Source: Tetracentron sinense (taxonomy: Eukaryota; Streptophyta; Magnoliopsida; Trochodendrales; Trochodendraceae). From it: a stretch of DNA of 64,000 nt. The first letter of the stretch is position 1. The number at the start of each line of letters is the position of its first letter. The notes beneath the pieces are model-generated. The model searched no databases. It saw only the letters and a list, made by a program, of their open reading frames with translations, and was not told where the DNA came from. The stretch lies in contig CM026574.1 in NCBI GenBank assembly GCA_015143295.1, positions 15,750,938 to 15,814,937 of the forward strand. The letters run 5' to 3'. Of the stretch, positions 1 through 9,703 are shown piece by piece. A program made the translations under genes and the position numbers.

Positions 1-631
1 GTCTTATAAGCATAAGCAACTCATAAGTGTATTGTCTTCCAAGTCTAAGATTCTCACAAGTACACGAGTCAAGGTGATGATATGATGTATATGCGCACAC
101 GTTTTTCCGCACTCTGATTATGTTATTATGTTATTGGATATGTTTCTAACTAAATGCAGGTGTATTATTAATGTTGGTTGGATTTTATATACACCGAGTA
201 CTTTTGTACTCAGCCGGACTTTTGTCTTGGCAGGTTTAGAGCAGGAGTACATGGCGGAGCCGTGAGTTGAGGAAACTTACATCGAGGAAGGAGGAGAAGG
301 TGAGCCCATCGAGGAAGGAGCCGGAGTCTTGGGTGTCTATACTTCTTAGTTTATGTTTTGTTTAGTTGAGAGAGTTTTGTAATAGACTTTTAGAGGATGT
401 TGCTCGGTAGACTTTTATAGTTGTGTATCAGACTCTTTAGTTTTAGAGTGAGTTGTATATGTTTACCGTAGACTTTTGCTATTTGATTATAGTTTATATA
501 CTAGAATTTTATTATCCTCATTTTTGGAGACTCGTGTAGTAAGCCTTGTATGCATGGATTTTAAGCAGGTTAAGTAATGTGGCGATCCCAAAGTCCTATT
601 TTAGCCTTGTTGGATTTTTGGGGTCGTTACA
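1..631 (+). mobile_element. 3' part of a Ty3/gypsy-type LTR (5' end outside window)
   Basis: The stretch ends in ..GGGGTCGTTACA, a common 3' terminus of plant Ty3/gypsy LTRs, at 631. Immediately after it, RNase H coding sequence of a LINE begins mid-domain, so this is most likely an LTR inserted into an older LINE. It is homologous, in opposite orientation, to the solo LTR at 19388-21952: both carry CTCACAAG-type motifs followed by a block ending GCACTCTGAT. The Tekay/Del-like assignment is inference from LTR style; no gag or pol is visible here. Confidence 0.7.
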
Positions 632-1065
632 ATTGCAGCTCGTAATTGACAGGGGCATATTCTTTTTTGCATATCGACCGCCCTGTTGGTGGGATCAGCT
701 CGGAAGGCTAAGGCGGAAGCAATTCGAGCAGACGTCTGGCTGGCTTCTTCGAGGCAATGGCGTCAAGTGGTGGTGGAGTCTGATTCAAAAGAACTGATTG
801 ACCATCTCAATATGGTAGCGTAGGAGTATAATTCAGAAGTTCATCCAATCATGGAAGATATAAATTTTCTGATTCGTTTATGCAGAATTGTTAGATTTAA
901 TTTTGTAAATAGTCAGCCAACACTATGGCCCATGAGTTGGCCCAGTCAGCCCTGAATGTGAGTATCCGTGGCCTAGCCCGCTATGGGCCTACTGATGTTT
1001 CTGTAATTACCCCTTAAGTTTTTCAGTGAAGTTTCTTTTTATCCAAAAAAAAACAAAAAAAAGTA
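632..1065 (+). mobile_element. LINE (L1-type) 3' end with RNase H domain remnant
   Basis: The + strand reads as the C-terminal RNase H-like domain of plant L1 elements. VVVESDSKELIDHL is visible around 765-812, followed by a degenerate MAHELAQSAL-like tail around 925-956. Stops and frameshifts show it is dead. It ends in an A-rich run (about 1046-1065), the expected LINE 3' tail. The upstream part is separated by the LTR that ends at 631. Confidence 0.75.
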
Positions 1066-1240
1066 GGGCTAGCTTTCCTCTCTTTTCTTTAAACCTTATT
1101 ATAGCTACATACAGTAAGGTTATTGAAAATTTTCATCTTTTTCATCACAACACAAATGCCTTTGAATTTCAAGATGCAAAACCAAAAGCTTGTTCTAGAA
1201 GTGTATTATTTTTTGATCCGTTCAGCCATGTGATATCTAG

Positions 1241-1339
1241 ATTGTTGGTCAATCATGTATTGTTTCAGGCAAAGAAAAATGGATCTCAAGATAGTTGGTC
1301 AATCATGTATTGTTTCAGACAAAGAAAAATGGATCTCAA
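1241..1339. repeat. Tandem duplication, about 52-bp unit x2
   Basis: Two nearly identical adjacent copies of a unit containing TTGGTCAATCATGTATTG and AAAGAAAAATGGATCTCAA. The open frame across it (1026-1433) has no recognisable domain and is treated as chance. Confidence 0.85.
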
Positions 1340-1503
1340 AAATCAAGTGTCCGAGAAAAACCCTCAAGCACTCAAAAGAACGCAACATGTGTCTAGGTTT
1401 TATTTTTGGTTAGTTTTTTTTAATGAATTTTAATTTGATTAGCATTAACAATGTGCCAACCCAACATTATGGGACACATGTTGCATTTTTTTCTTTGAGT
1501 GCT

Positions 1504-1905
1504 TGTTATAAACCTAACCACTCCAAAAATATCTAAAGTGATTAAGGAGTGAAAAGCGAGGCTCGTATATGATTGGGGACCTAACATACCACCATGCTCT
1601 GCAGCTGAAGTCCACAGTGGCCCACTCTGTGTGGCTTTCACTGGCCTTTTTTTTTTAAATAGCCTATGACATTTAGGTAACCCTTTTCCTATGGTGACTC
1701 TCATCTTGACCCATAACATCCAGGTAACCCTTTCTTAGGTCACCCCCTAAGACTCATAACATCTTAGGTCGCCCCTCTAAGACTCACACTCAAAACATAG
1801 TACGAGCTCTGATACCATTTATTATGAACTTAAAAAATACTCCAAAAATCTACAAGTGATTAAAGAGCATTAAATTAGGCTCATATATAATTGGAGATTT
1901 TAACA
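1504..1905 (-). mobile_element. Degenerate TRIM-like element
   Basis: Two similar blocks of about 85 bp (1504-1586 and about 1818-1905) share ACTCCAAAAAT..AAGTGATTAA..GGCTC.TATAT.ATTGG and end in TAACA. GAGCTCTGATACCA lies just left of the right block. On the minus strand that reads TGGTATCAGAGCTC, the initiator-tRNA-Met primer site of many plant retroelements, directly after an LTR. There is no coding capacity and no clear 5-bp target duplication, so this is an old non-autonomous element. Confidence 0.6.
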
Positions 1906-1938
1906 TTTCTCCTGTACTTGCCGTAGAAATTGGCATGA

Positions 1939-2125
1939 GATTGTCTCTAGCATATGCTACTAGAATAAGGGTTTCTAGCTCCACACATCATCCAACATGT
2001 GGCGATAAAAAGGGAGATAGATATCAAGTGGGGAGAAGTCAAGAGAAGAAAATGAAATGACTTCAGCCCTTTTATCGCCACATGTCGGATGATGCGTAGA
2101 AGCTAGAGTCCCTTTTTCTAGCATG
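1939..2125. mobile_element. MITE, family A copy 1
   Basis: A foldback unit. The left arm contains CACACATCATCCAACATGTG then GCGATAAAAAGGG; the right arm carries the reverse complement (CCCTTTTATCGCCACATGTC then GGATGATG). Outer ends resemble ATTGTCTCTAGC. It is directly abutted by copy 2. No coding capacity. Confidence 0.7.
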
Positions 2126-2324
2126 GGATTGTCTGTCAGAAAATTGGTCTCAAGCTCCCACACATCATCCGACATGTGGTGATAAAAAGGAGAGAAGTCA
2201 TTTCATTTTCTCCCATGTTTTTGACTTCTCCCATGCACTTGAGATCTCTCCCCTTTTTATCGCCACATGTCGGATGATGTGTGAAGCCCGAGACCAATTT
2301 TTTGGCATCTACCAGAGACAATCC
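2126..2324. mobile_element. MITE, family A copy 2
   Basis: Termini GGATTGTCT / AGACAATCC bound inverted arms with CACACATCATCCGACATGTG and its complement. The middle holds the family sequence GAAGTCATTTCATTTTCTCCC. Copies 1 and 2 sit head to tail, which suggests tandem insertion or one copy targeting the end of another. The superfamily cannot be fixed because no clean target duplication is seen. Confidence 0.75.
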
Positions 2325-4542
2325 CATGCCATAGAAATCATGTGTGTACAAAAAATTTCAAACCATGATATTATAAGAGCCTATTTTAGTACCTTATGGG
2401 GATCTTGATTAACCACGAGATTACATATGTCCCTTCTTCATGAAGAACGACTTGTCTCAAGTTCTTCCTTTTCTTTTTTACAGAACTTTTGATTTTGCTT
2501 GGTCATTGATCGTTCCAGAGGAGGACAAAAATGTAATTCTTCTTGAACATAATCTAAACAAAACTTCTCTGCTCTAAAATTCTTCTTTGAGATAGTCATT
2601 CCACTGTCTCTTTCAGGCACTAGGACTTTTAAAAACGTTCACATGAGATGTTGAATTCTGGCGAGTGATCAAAAATACAAGTCTCAATTTTGATTTAATC
2701 ACAATAAGAATTATTGAGGAACTATAATCAACGAAAGAATAGTCTCTGCTGACGACAAAAATTCAGACTTGTCGCCACTTCAGTGTGCATCCATGTTGAA
2801 TTTAAACATTCCTCTCTCCGGGCATTCCAAGCATGTGGACAACCGGGAAATGTCGTTCTCTTGAGGTCATGTTAAGCATGAGGGACCTTGGTGGAGTGTG
2901 GCTGTCGTTCTTGTCCGGGTTTCCCAGAGTGAGGCTGCTGGATCCGCCGACTTCCCACGAGGCGGTCTCACCAGTAGGGTTTGTGGTAGAGTGTGACCCA
3001 CTTTCTAGTGTGTTGCGATGTGAGTTTCCCCCACTTTTGCATCTCGACTACTCAGCGCGGTGCTAGTGGCCAGGAGGTTTTTGGGAGGAGTGTGACCCCT
3101 ACTTTATTTTCCGGTAAGACGTCTGGACTAGGTAGCGGATGCTTTTGTCGCCTTAGGTGGTGGAATCTTCGTCAAACACCTACGATCCCCTTCAAGACAA
3201 GCAGTATGAATGTACAATACCTGTCATGCAGCTGATTCATTCTCTTGGGGGTGGCATGGAACCTATGTTTTGGAGGACACTGAAGTGTTTGTAAAAGGTT
3301 ATTGATGAAAGTAAAGGATACAAATCAAATCAAACACACACCAAGACCCATACCAAACCAAGTCTAGAGTAGGTGCACTTGATCCAGAGTTATCAGAGCC
3401 ATGGTTCATTAGGAGGACTCTGAACCAGAGACTTCCATTAATGGTGGACCTTGAAGCTCAAGTAAGAAGATGATGACCCATACCCTAGACACCCAAAAAG
3501 CTGTCCATGGTCGATCCAGATCCACAAAAGCTTGGAAATGGATTTCGGTTCAGCTCCAGATAAGGTTGCAGAATGTCATCGGACTTCTCAATCATCCATC
3601 GTAGAACAATCCTCATGTGGACCTTTCGGGAATCCAGATCAGGTCGAACAATGGATTTGTCCAATTGATAGAACCATCTTGGTGACCATTCGATCTCGGG
3701 TGGAAACCTACCATATCCACATGATGGATCTTATAAGGATCATCTACACCCAAACAGGATATCTTGTGGATTGGCTTAATTTGGACAAGCTTAAACTTGT
3801 GACCAAACAAAGTTGAAACATGATAAAATCAGATTAATAATAATTTTGTGACCAAACAGATTTGGAATAAGTTAATTGGATTAACTAAAAACTTGTAACC
3901 AAACATGGTTGATAACATAATTGATTCTGACCAAATCATAAATAGATTCTATGCAAAATTGATTATGGATAAAACTAGAATCTAGAACCAAACAAAATAG
4001 GAGCTGGAATAGGTTGGAACTGGAGTAGATCTAACCCCGCAACCAATTAAACCTGAGGGGTAAAATGGTAAATTTAAAAATTGACCAATAAATCAGATAA
4101 TCTCTTTCCATTAACTAGTTGGGACTTTAGGACACCTAGATAATTGGCAAACCATAATAAAATGGTTATTTATATGTATACTTAATTTTTCAAGGCATCC
4201 TAAAGGAAGATCAATACCCCGCCTTCTACCGAGTAGTGTAAGCATATTGGGAAGACCGGAAGAAATCCAAGCTGAGTTGAATCTCAAAAATAGAGCTACC
4301 ACATCCCTTGCACAGGGGAGGCTTCGACTATCTTCAAGAAAGACTCATTTATAGCGCCTCTCAGCGATTCTAAATTATGATTAATTAACTTAATTGCTTA
4401 ATTAATTATCTGTTTGTGTTTCTAAGTGACTGTGTGTAGGAATTTAACCCAATTTACCTAACATGGTTTCGGCCTACTCGGAGCTACAAATTGTCCTTGA
4501 TTCCCAAAAGAAGGTGGCTCCCTTTTCCAATCCTGCCACATT
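2325..4542. other. Intergenic sequence without recognised gene
   Basis: I see no coherent coding sequence. Around 3392-3411 there is GAGTTATCAGAGCCATGG, which resembles a Met-tRNA primer-binding site, so part of this interval may be an eroded LTR retroelement. Short open frames (for example 3532-3816) show no domain. Confidence 0.5.
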
Positions 4543-5020
4543 TAGGGCTGTAAACGGAGCGGATAGTATATATCCGAATTCGTATCCGATTATATATTCG
4601 GATATCCGAATCTAAATAAATATCCGGCGGATAGTGAAATATGATATCCATATCCGACTCCAATTAAAATATTCAGATTCGGATAGTATCCGAATTATCT
4701 GATTATTTTTGTTTTAAAATTTAAAAATATAAATTAATATTTAAAAATGTAAAAATATATAAATTTTTTATTTAAAATATATATTTTAAAGGTTATATTA
4801 ATTTTATAAATTTAAAATATATTATTTATATATATTATATAATCAGACGGATATTTATCGGATTGGATATACCAATATCTGGATCTGTATCCGATTATAA
4901 AAGGATAGTATTTTACTATCCGAATCTGCTCCGCTGGATACCTATTCGGATAATTATCCGGCTAAAAGGATTCGGATGTGAATCAGATACAGATAATATC
5001 CGCATCCGTTTACAGCCCTA
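4543..5020. mobile_element. hAT-type MITE
   Basis: Inverted ends TAGGGCTGTAAACGGA and TCCGTTTACAGCCCTA bound a 478-bp AT-rich body with repeated CGGATA/TATCCG motifs. The flanks are GCCACATT (4535-4542) and GCCATATT (5021-5028), an 8-bp target duplication with one mismatch, as expected for hAT elements. No transposase is encoded. Confidence 0.88.
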
Positions 5021-6391
5021 GCCATATTAGTGGCTCCTATCTCGGCACCAGCCGTCTCTTAATGAGTTCATCTTATATTCTACACCAACGAAATTAGCGA
5101 GTAGGCCCGCCTCGTTAATCAATAAAGCATGAGGCTAGCTGGTAAAAGTCGAGGAGGCATGGCCCCATGTAGGATGATGAGACCTTCAAATATCGATGCT
5201 AATCAATGGTATGTGTTCATCCATGTATATCGAATCTTCAAAAAAAAAAAAATCTCCCCGTACATGGCTAGAGATTTGGTAGGGTTACGAATTACGATGA
5301 GTGACCAAATGGTTCATATCTAATTGTTGTTTTAGATGTTCTAAGTCATACTATGGACAATGCTTATATTGAACTCGTTATAGATTTTCAAATGAATTAT
5401 CCGAGAACATCGAGATACCCATCTCGAATGGAAAGAACACCAAATCCGATAACATTAGCACCAAAAATTGGATTTATTCAATGCATACTTCGCGAAATTC
5501 TCATGTCAAACACAAATTTTGTTGTTGACTTGCTTCAATTAGGAAAAATTAATCCCTCCCCCAATCCAATTCTCACTATTACTCATAAGAAGTCTTGAGT
5601 TAAACCATTAATTGACTAGTTCACCCCCCCCCCCCCCCCCCCCCCTATCCCTTTTGATAGACTTAATAAAATCTAAAATCAATTTTTTTAATATTTTTTT
5701 TGTGGTATCGCGATTACGGCTAGGCTGCAATATCTGCAATATCGATTAACTGTTTTAGTATTTGTTCATTGATTAGAGGTTAGAAGTCTAGCATTGAAAA
5801 CTGGGTTAAACGGTGAGTATTTCAATGGATTCCAAACCACTCATATGGGAGATACACACTGTGACTGGCAAGTGTAAAATCAAAGGATTTGTAATGATCC
5901 TCAAATTAATGTTGAGTAGGCCAAGAGTGGATTATTTTCTCCCCATCTTCGCGCGACATTTACGCCTAACTTCCTCGCAATGAAAAACAAACATCTTTAC
6001 CAATCACAGCACAAGAGAAATGAGCTCTTTACTAATGAAGTCAAAGTCTAATTCACTTAAGTGAATTGGAATCCACAGATTAAATGAGCCATTGCTATCA
6101 AGTCAAGCTTCCTACCATTCCCACCGCTTTGTTTTAAAAGTTAAAAAGCTTGGATTAAGGAAATGGGCACTTTGATTAAGTCAATATATATATCAGTAGA
6201 GTCATTTCCTTGCACCTTCTAATGTCACTCCCTAACAAAAGCTAATCAGGTTTCTCTTTGAGACCTTCCAAGATACTGCTTCTCATATCTCTTTAAGAGA
6301 CTCTTGTAATTGTCATGTTACTCGGCTGACCTAACTCCATTTTTGGTCTACATGTAAGCCAAAATCTCAACTGCGATTAATTGGCTAAGTC
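5021..6391. other. Intergenic sequence with a poly-C tract
   Basis: No gene recognised. It includes a C-homopolymer of about 22 bases (5624-5645), a possible assembly weak point, and short A-rich runs. The ORFs at 5129-5323 and 5353-5598 have no recognisable domains. Confidence 0.5.
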
Positions 6392-7208
6392 TAGGGCGGA
6401 GCTAGGATATTCTTATAGTGGGGGCACACAGTTGTAATTGAAAATTGTAATAATTATTGATAGATTTGTGAAGAATTATTAGGTAGGTATAGAATATTCT
6501 GGGTTTAGGGATTCAGAGACGTAGCCCTCAATTTTTTTTTAATGACTAAGTTATTTTGTCATTTCATCCATACATTTCGTACATATCTTACAGGTATTAT
6601 TTCTCCTTGCTTACGAGACAACTATCTCCTTGCTCTATAGATATGCCTTGTTAAATAATTAAATAATATGATATAAAAGATATATTTTGTTTTGAAAAGT
6701 TTAGGGGACAGTTGTCCCCTTGCTCATGGCTATGTCATATTAAATAGTTAAATAATATAGTTTAATTTTTTAGGGGGTAATCGTCCCTTGTCCATGATTA
6801 TGTTCAATTAAATAATTAATCAACTTAGTATAAAAGATATTTCTTTTATGTCAAGGAGTTGGGATCATAGTCAATTGCAATTAAACTCGAGAGAGTTCAA
6901 TCGCACCCACATGTCAGTACATGTCTCTTTTAACCCCGATTAACTATGGTTAATATTCACTAATCCTTTGGGTTTAACAATCTAACCTTGAGTTTTAGAA
7001 AAATTTTAGCCCTCCAACTTCGATTCCCGTCCCGTTATGAGTGCAATTCCAAGTTTTCACAATTTGACAGATTCAGACTCAAAGCTTAGGGGCACCGGCC
7101 TCTATTCCCATGCCATATTTTAAAAAAAAAATATATATATATATATATATTTTACAAAATCTCAGTGGGGGCACGTGCCCCAACAAGCCCTCAACTGGAT
7201 CCGCCCTT
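6392..7208. mobile_element. DNA-transposon-derived element with GGGCGGAGC ends
   Basis: Ends TAGGGCGGAGC.. and ..GGATCCGCCCTT are imperfect inverted repeats. The flanks GGCTAAGTC (6383-6391) and GACTATGTC (7209-7217) match at 7 of 9 positions, which fits a Mutator-type 9-bp duplication. Near both ends it carries GTGGGGGCAC-like blocks. An older foldback-MITE fragment (about 6858-7000), related to the element at 51097-53401, is embedded. A similar, inverted, eroded sequence occurs near 30530-30940. Non-coding. Confidence 0.6.
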
Positions 7209-7354
7209 GACTATGTCGACTAATCTTGTTGTTTTAAGCTTATATCATAGTAAAAGCACACTCACACTATCTATATATATATATATATATATAAACTTTT
7301 TTTTTCAAGTTAGGATAATATGTAAACTTAAAATTAATTTTTAGGATAAAGCTT

Positions 7355-7492
7355 TTGAGACCCCCTTAGGGTCGAGACCACTGAGACCGTGCTCTAAGAG
7401 CACGAGATTTCAGGTGGGCCTACCATGTGAAACGGGCCCACTTGAAATCCCATGCTCTTAGAGCATGGTCTCGGCCCTAATGGGGTCCCAGT
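7355..7492. mobile_element. Small foldback MITE
   Basis: Nearly the whole 138 bp is an inverted repeat: left arm GAGACCGTGCTCTAAGAGCA and right arm TGCTCTTAGAGCATGGTCTC around a short loop. A related hairpin lies at 11601-11715. No coding sequence. Confidence 0.7.
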
Positions 7493-7508
7493 AGCAAAGT
7501 CTAGCTTT

Positions 7509-7804
7509 GGATTGTCTCTAGCGAAGTTGATGAGAGTTACCTCGGGAACAAAACGCTCGGGGTTCCATAGAATAGGGGACAAGTGGTGGAGAAGTCAAAA
7601 TCATGGGGCCCATGATTTTGACTTCCCAACACATAATAAGACATGTGGCGATAAATGTGTGAGAATAAGGGGGAGAGATATCAAATGGGGAGAAGTCAAA
7701 ATCATGGGGAGAAAATAAAATGACTTCTCCCCCATTTTTTACGCCAACTGTCGTACAATGCATGGAACCCCGAGAGGGGTTTCTGGCTTCGCCAAAGACA
7801 ATCC
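7509..7804. mobile_element. MITE, family A copy 3
   Basis: Ends GGATTGTCTCTAGC / GACAATCC and the family core GGGGAGAAGTCAAAATCATG are present. An extra inner duplication of the GAAGTCAAAATCATG block makes it longer than copies 1, 2 and 4. Confidence 0.7.
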
Positions 7805-7979
7805 AAGGCTTTTTATTATATACAAGTGAGTTTTGTTTTTCAAGATGGCCTGTATTGCTTGCAAGTAGATTTTCTGGTCAAACGTTTGCTGTTTTTGCAC
7901 AAGCAACTTTACCAACCAAGCAACCATAACGAGTGAGTTGATACATGTTACAGCTCTGATAGGATGAGGAAAAAGTTGG

Positions 7980-8575
7980 TACAGTAGACCCTCTTGTAAT
8001 TAATAACCTTGGTGGAAAGAAATTATATTAATTATAAGAGAATATTATATACAAGAATCACTATAATGGTCCATCAAAAATTTTCTTTTTAGTTTAATAA
8101 AGTTAACCCAATTTTCGAAGAGAAGAAGAAATATCATTTATTTTGGGAAGAGACAAAATTTCGTTTGAACTCTATTTTTATGGGATTGTCTCTTTAACTT
8201 TTGTTAAGCATTTTGAAGTCTTTATTCAATGGTTTTTTTTTTAGTTTTATCTTTTTAAAATATCTAAAATTGTATATTATATATGGTAATTTATTATACA
8301 TAGCTAAAAATACCTAAAATAATTTTATCTCTTTCTCTTCCCGATACCTAAACCATCATAAAGTGTTTATAAAATTCATATAACTATATATTGATATAAT
8401 ATAAAAATCTCTCTTATAATTAATAATATAATAGAATTTTCTTAAAAAATTATTAAATAGTAAGTATAAGAGATTATTAATTAAACACTATAGAACCAAG
8501 TTGGTTCCTTACAAATTTATTAATTATTAGAGATTATTAAGTTATAGAATATTAATTATAAGAGGGCCTACTGTA
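7980..8575. mobile_element. MITE with CAGTAGACCCTCTT inverted ends
   Basis: Begins TACAGTAGACCCTCTTGTAA and ends TTATAAGAGGGCCTACTGTA. The body is about 75% AT or more, with many TTAATTATAAGAGA motifs. TA at each end would fit a TA target duplication of the Tc1/mariner type (inference). A direct repeat of about 33 bp containing GTTACAGCTCT and AGGATGAGGAAAAAG flanks it on both sides (about 7945-7976 and 8577-8608), far longer than a normal target duplication. Confidence 0.75.
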
Positions 8576-9315
8576 CATGTTACAGCTCTAAAAGGATGAG
8601 GAAAAAGCCAAAAAAAAATGAGTGGAGATAGTGCAGAGACTTTAATATTACATAAAATTTTAATTAACATCGTGACTTTTAATAGAATGAAATAAAATAA
8701 AATGAATGAATACTCTACACAAAAATTTAATAACATACAATTTAATTAATGTCGTGACTTTTAATAAAAGGGAATAATGAAACAAATTTAAGTTTTTATC
8801 CCACAAATATTTAGGACAAGACATTGATGATATCATCGGTGATGATTAATTATGTATTTTGTATGTTGGGTTCGGGAATTCCAACCCAAACCTAAGACAA
8901 TTATAAAAAGCAGTCGGTTAAAACTAAGGAACGCAAAAGATTTTTTATTAAAGTTTTAACTTGTTACAAAATTAGTCCGGAATAATAAGGACACATATTT
9001 CTCCTAATAAAGAAAGTAGGGAAGAGAGAATTAAATTGGGATTAACATTTTTTTTTTTAAAAAAAAAGGAAAACAGATCTCAGGGTTCTTTTTATTTTTT
9101 TGTCATTTTCTCCTCCCCAATGTGGTAAAATTTGATTGGAGTGGTCAGTTTGGACGAGGACCTTGAGGTCCTCTAATTAGAACTCCAAAAAAAAAACTAT
9201 GGGTGGCGAAATATGAGCTTCCATCCAGCCGCAGCAGTACTCAATACTATCCCTCACCTAACTAAATTCCCCCCACCGCCAATGAAAGAGCAAATGACTA
9301 AAAATTATCGGCAGA
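8576..9315. other. Intergenic, AT-rich
   Basis: No gene recognised. Several homopolymer A runs (near 9050 and 9186) and a pair of related segments (about 8640-8680 and 8720-8765) around CGTGACTTTTAATA. Confidence 0.4.
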
Positions 9316-9501
9316 AGATTAACTCTGGTTGGGCGTCCACAAATTATTGGGCACGGGTGATAATTTGGGGGATAAGTCATTTTATTTTTTCCGCATGATT
9401 TTGACATCTCCCCACTTGATAATTCTCCCCTTTAAAACGTCACATGCCCCATCATTTGTGGATGCCTGAGTGCTTGGCTCTTGCGTCCACCAAAGCTAAT
9501 C
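9316..9501. mobile_element. MITE, family A copy 4, in the WRKY upstream region
   Basis: Diverged copy with arms GCGTCCACAAATTATTGG and ATCATTTGTGGATGC, and the family core GATAAGTCATTTTATTTTTTC. It ends about 200 bp upstream of the WRKY start codon, so it may lie within or next to the promoter. Confidence 0.65.
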
Positions 9502-9534
9502 TTTTTCCAAAATTATTACTCTTAGGCCACAATA

Positions 9535-9540
9535 TTGACT
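9535..9540 (+). promoter_or_regulatory. W-box core (TTGACT) upstream of WRKY gene
   Basis: TTGACT matches the WRKY-binding W-box core TTGAC[C/T], 164 bp before the start codon. WRKY genes are often self- or cross-regulated through such sites. A single six-base match is weak evidence, and WRKYGKK proteins may prefer other sites. Confidence 0.3.
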
Positions 9541-9703
9541 TGGCTTGTCACATCATAGTAATGAAACGTGGCACCAGTAAAGAAGCTATGCTATCTCCTA
9601 CAACGAAAGTGTGTTCGAAGGCGCATCAATACTAAATTCAAGCAAGCCTAGCTAACTAATCAAACCATTGCCATCTCACAGTCCCTCCTTCACGCCACCC
9701 ACC

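Noticed and set aside
1026-1433. 135-aa plus-strand open frame
   Set aside because: Begins in the LINE poly(A) tail and crosses a 52-bp tandem duplication; no recognisable domain.
7518-7763. Open frames on both strands over 7394-7929
   Set aside because: Generated by inverted MITE arms that read open in both directions; no domains.
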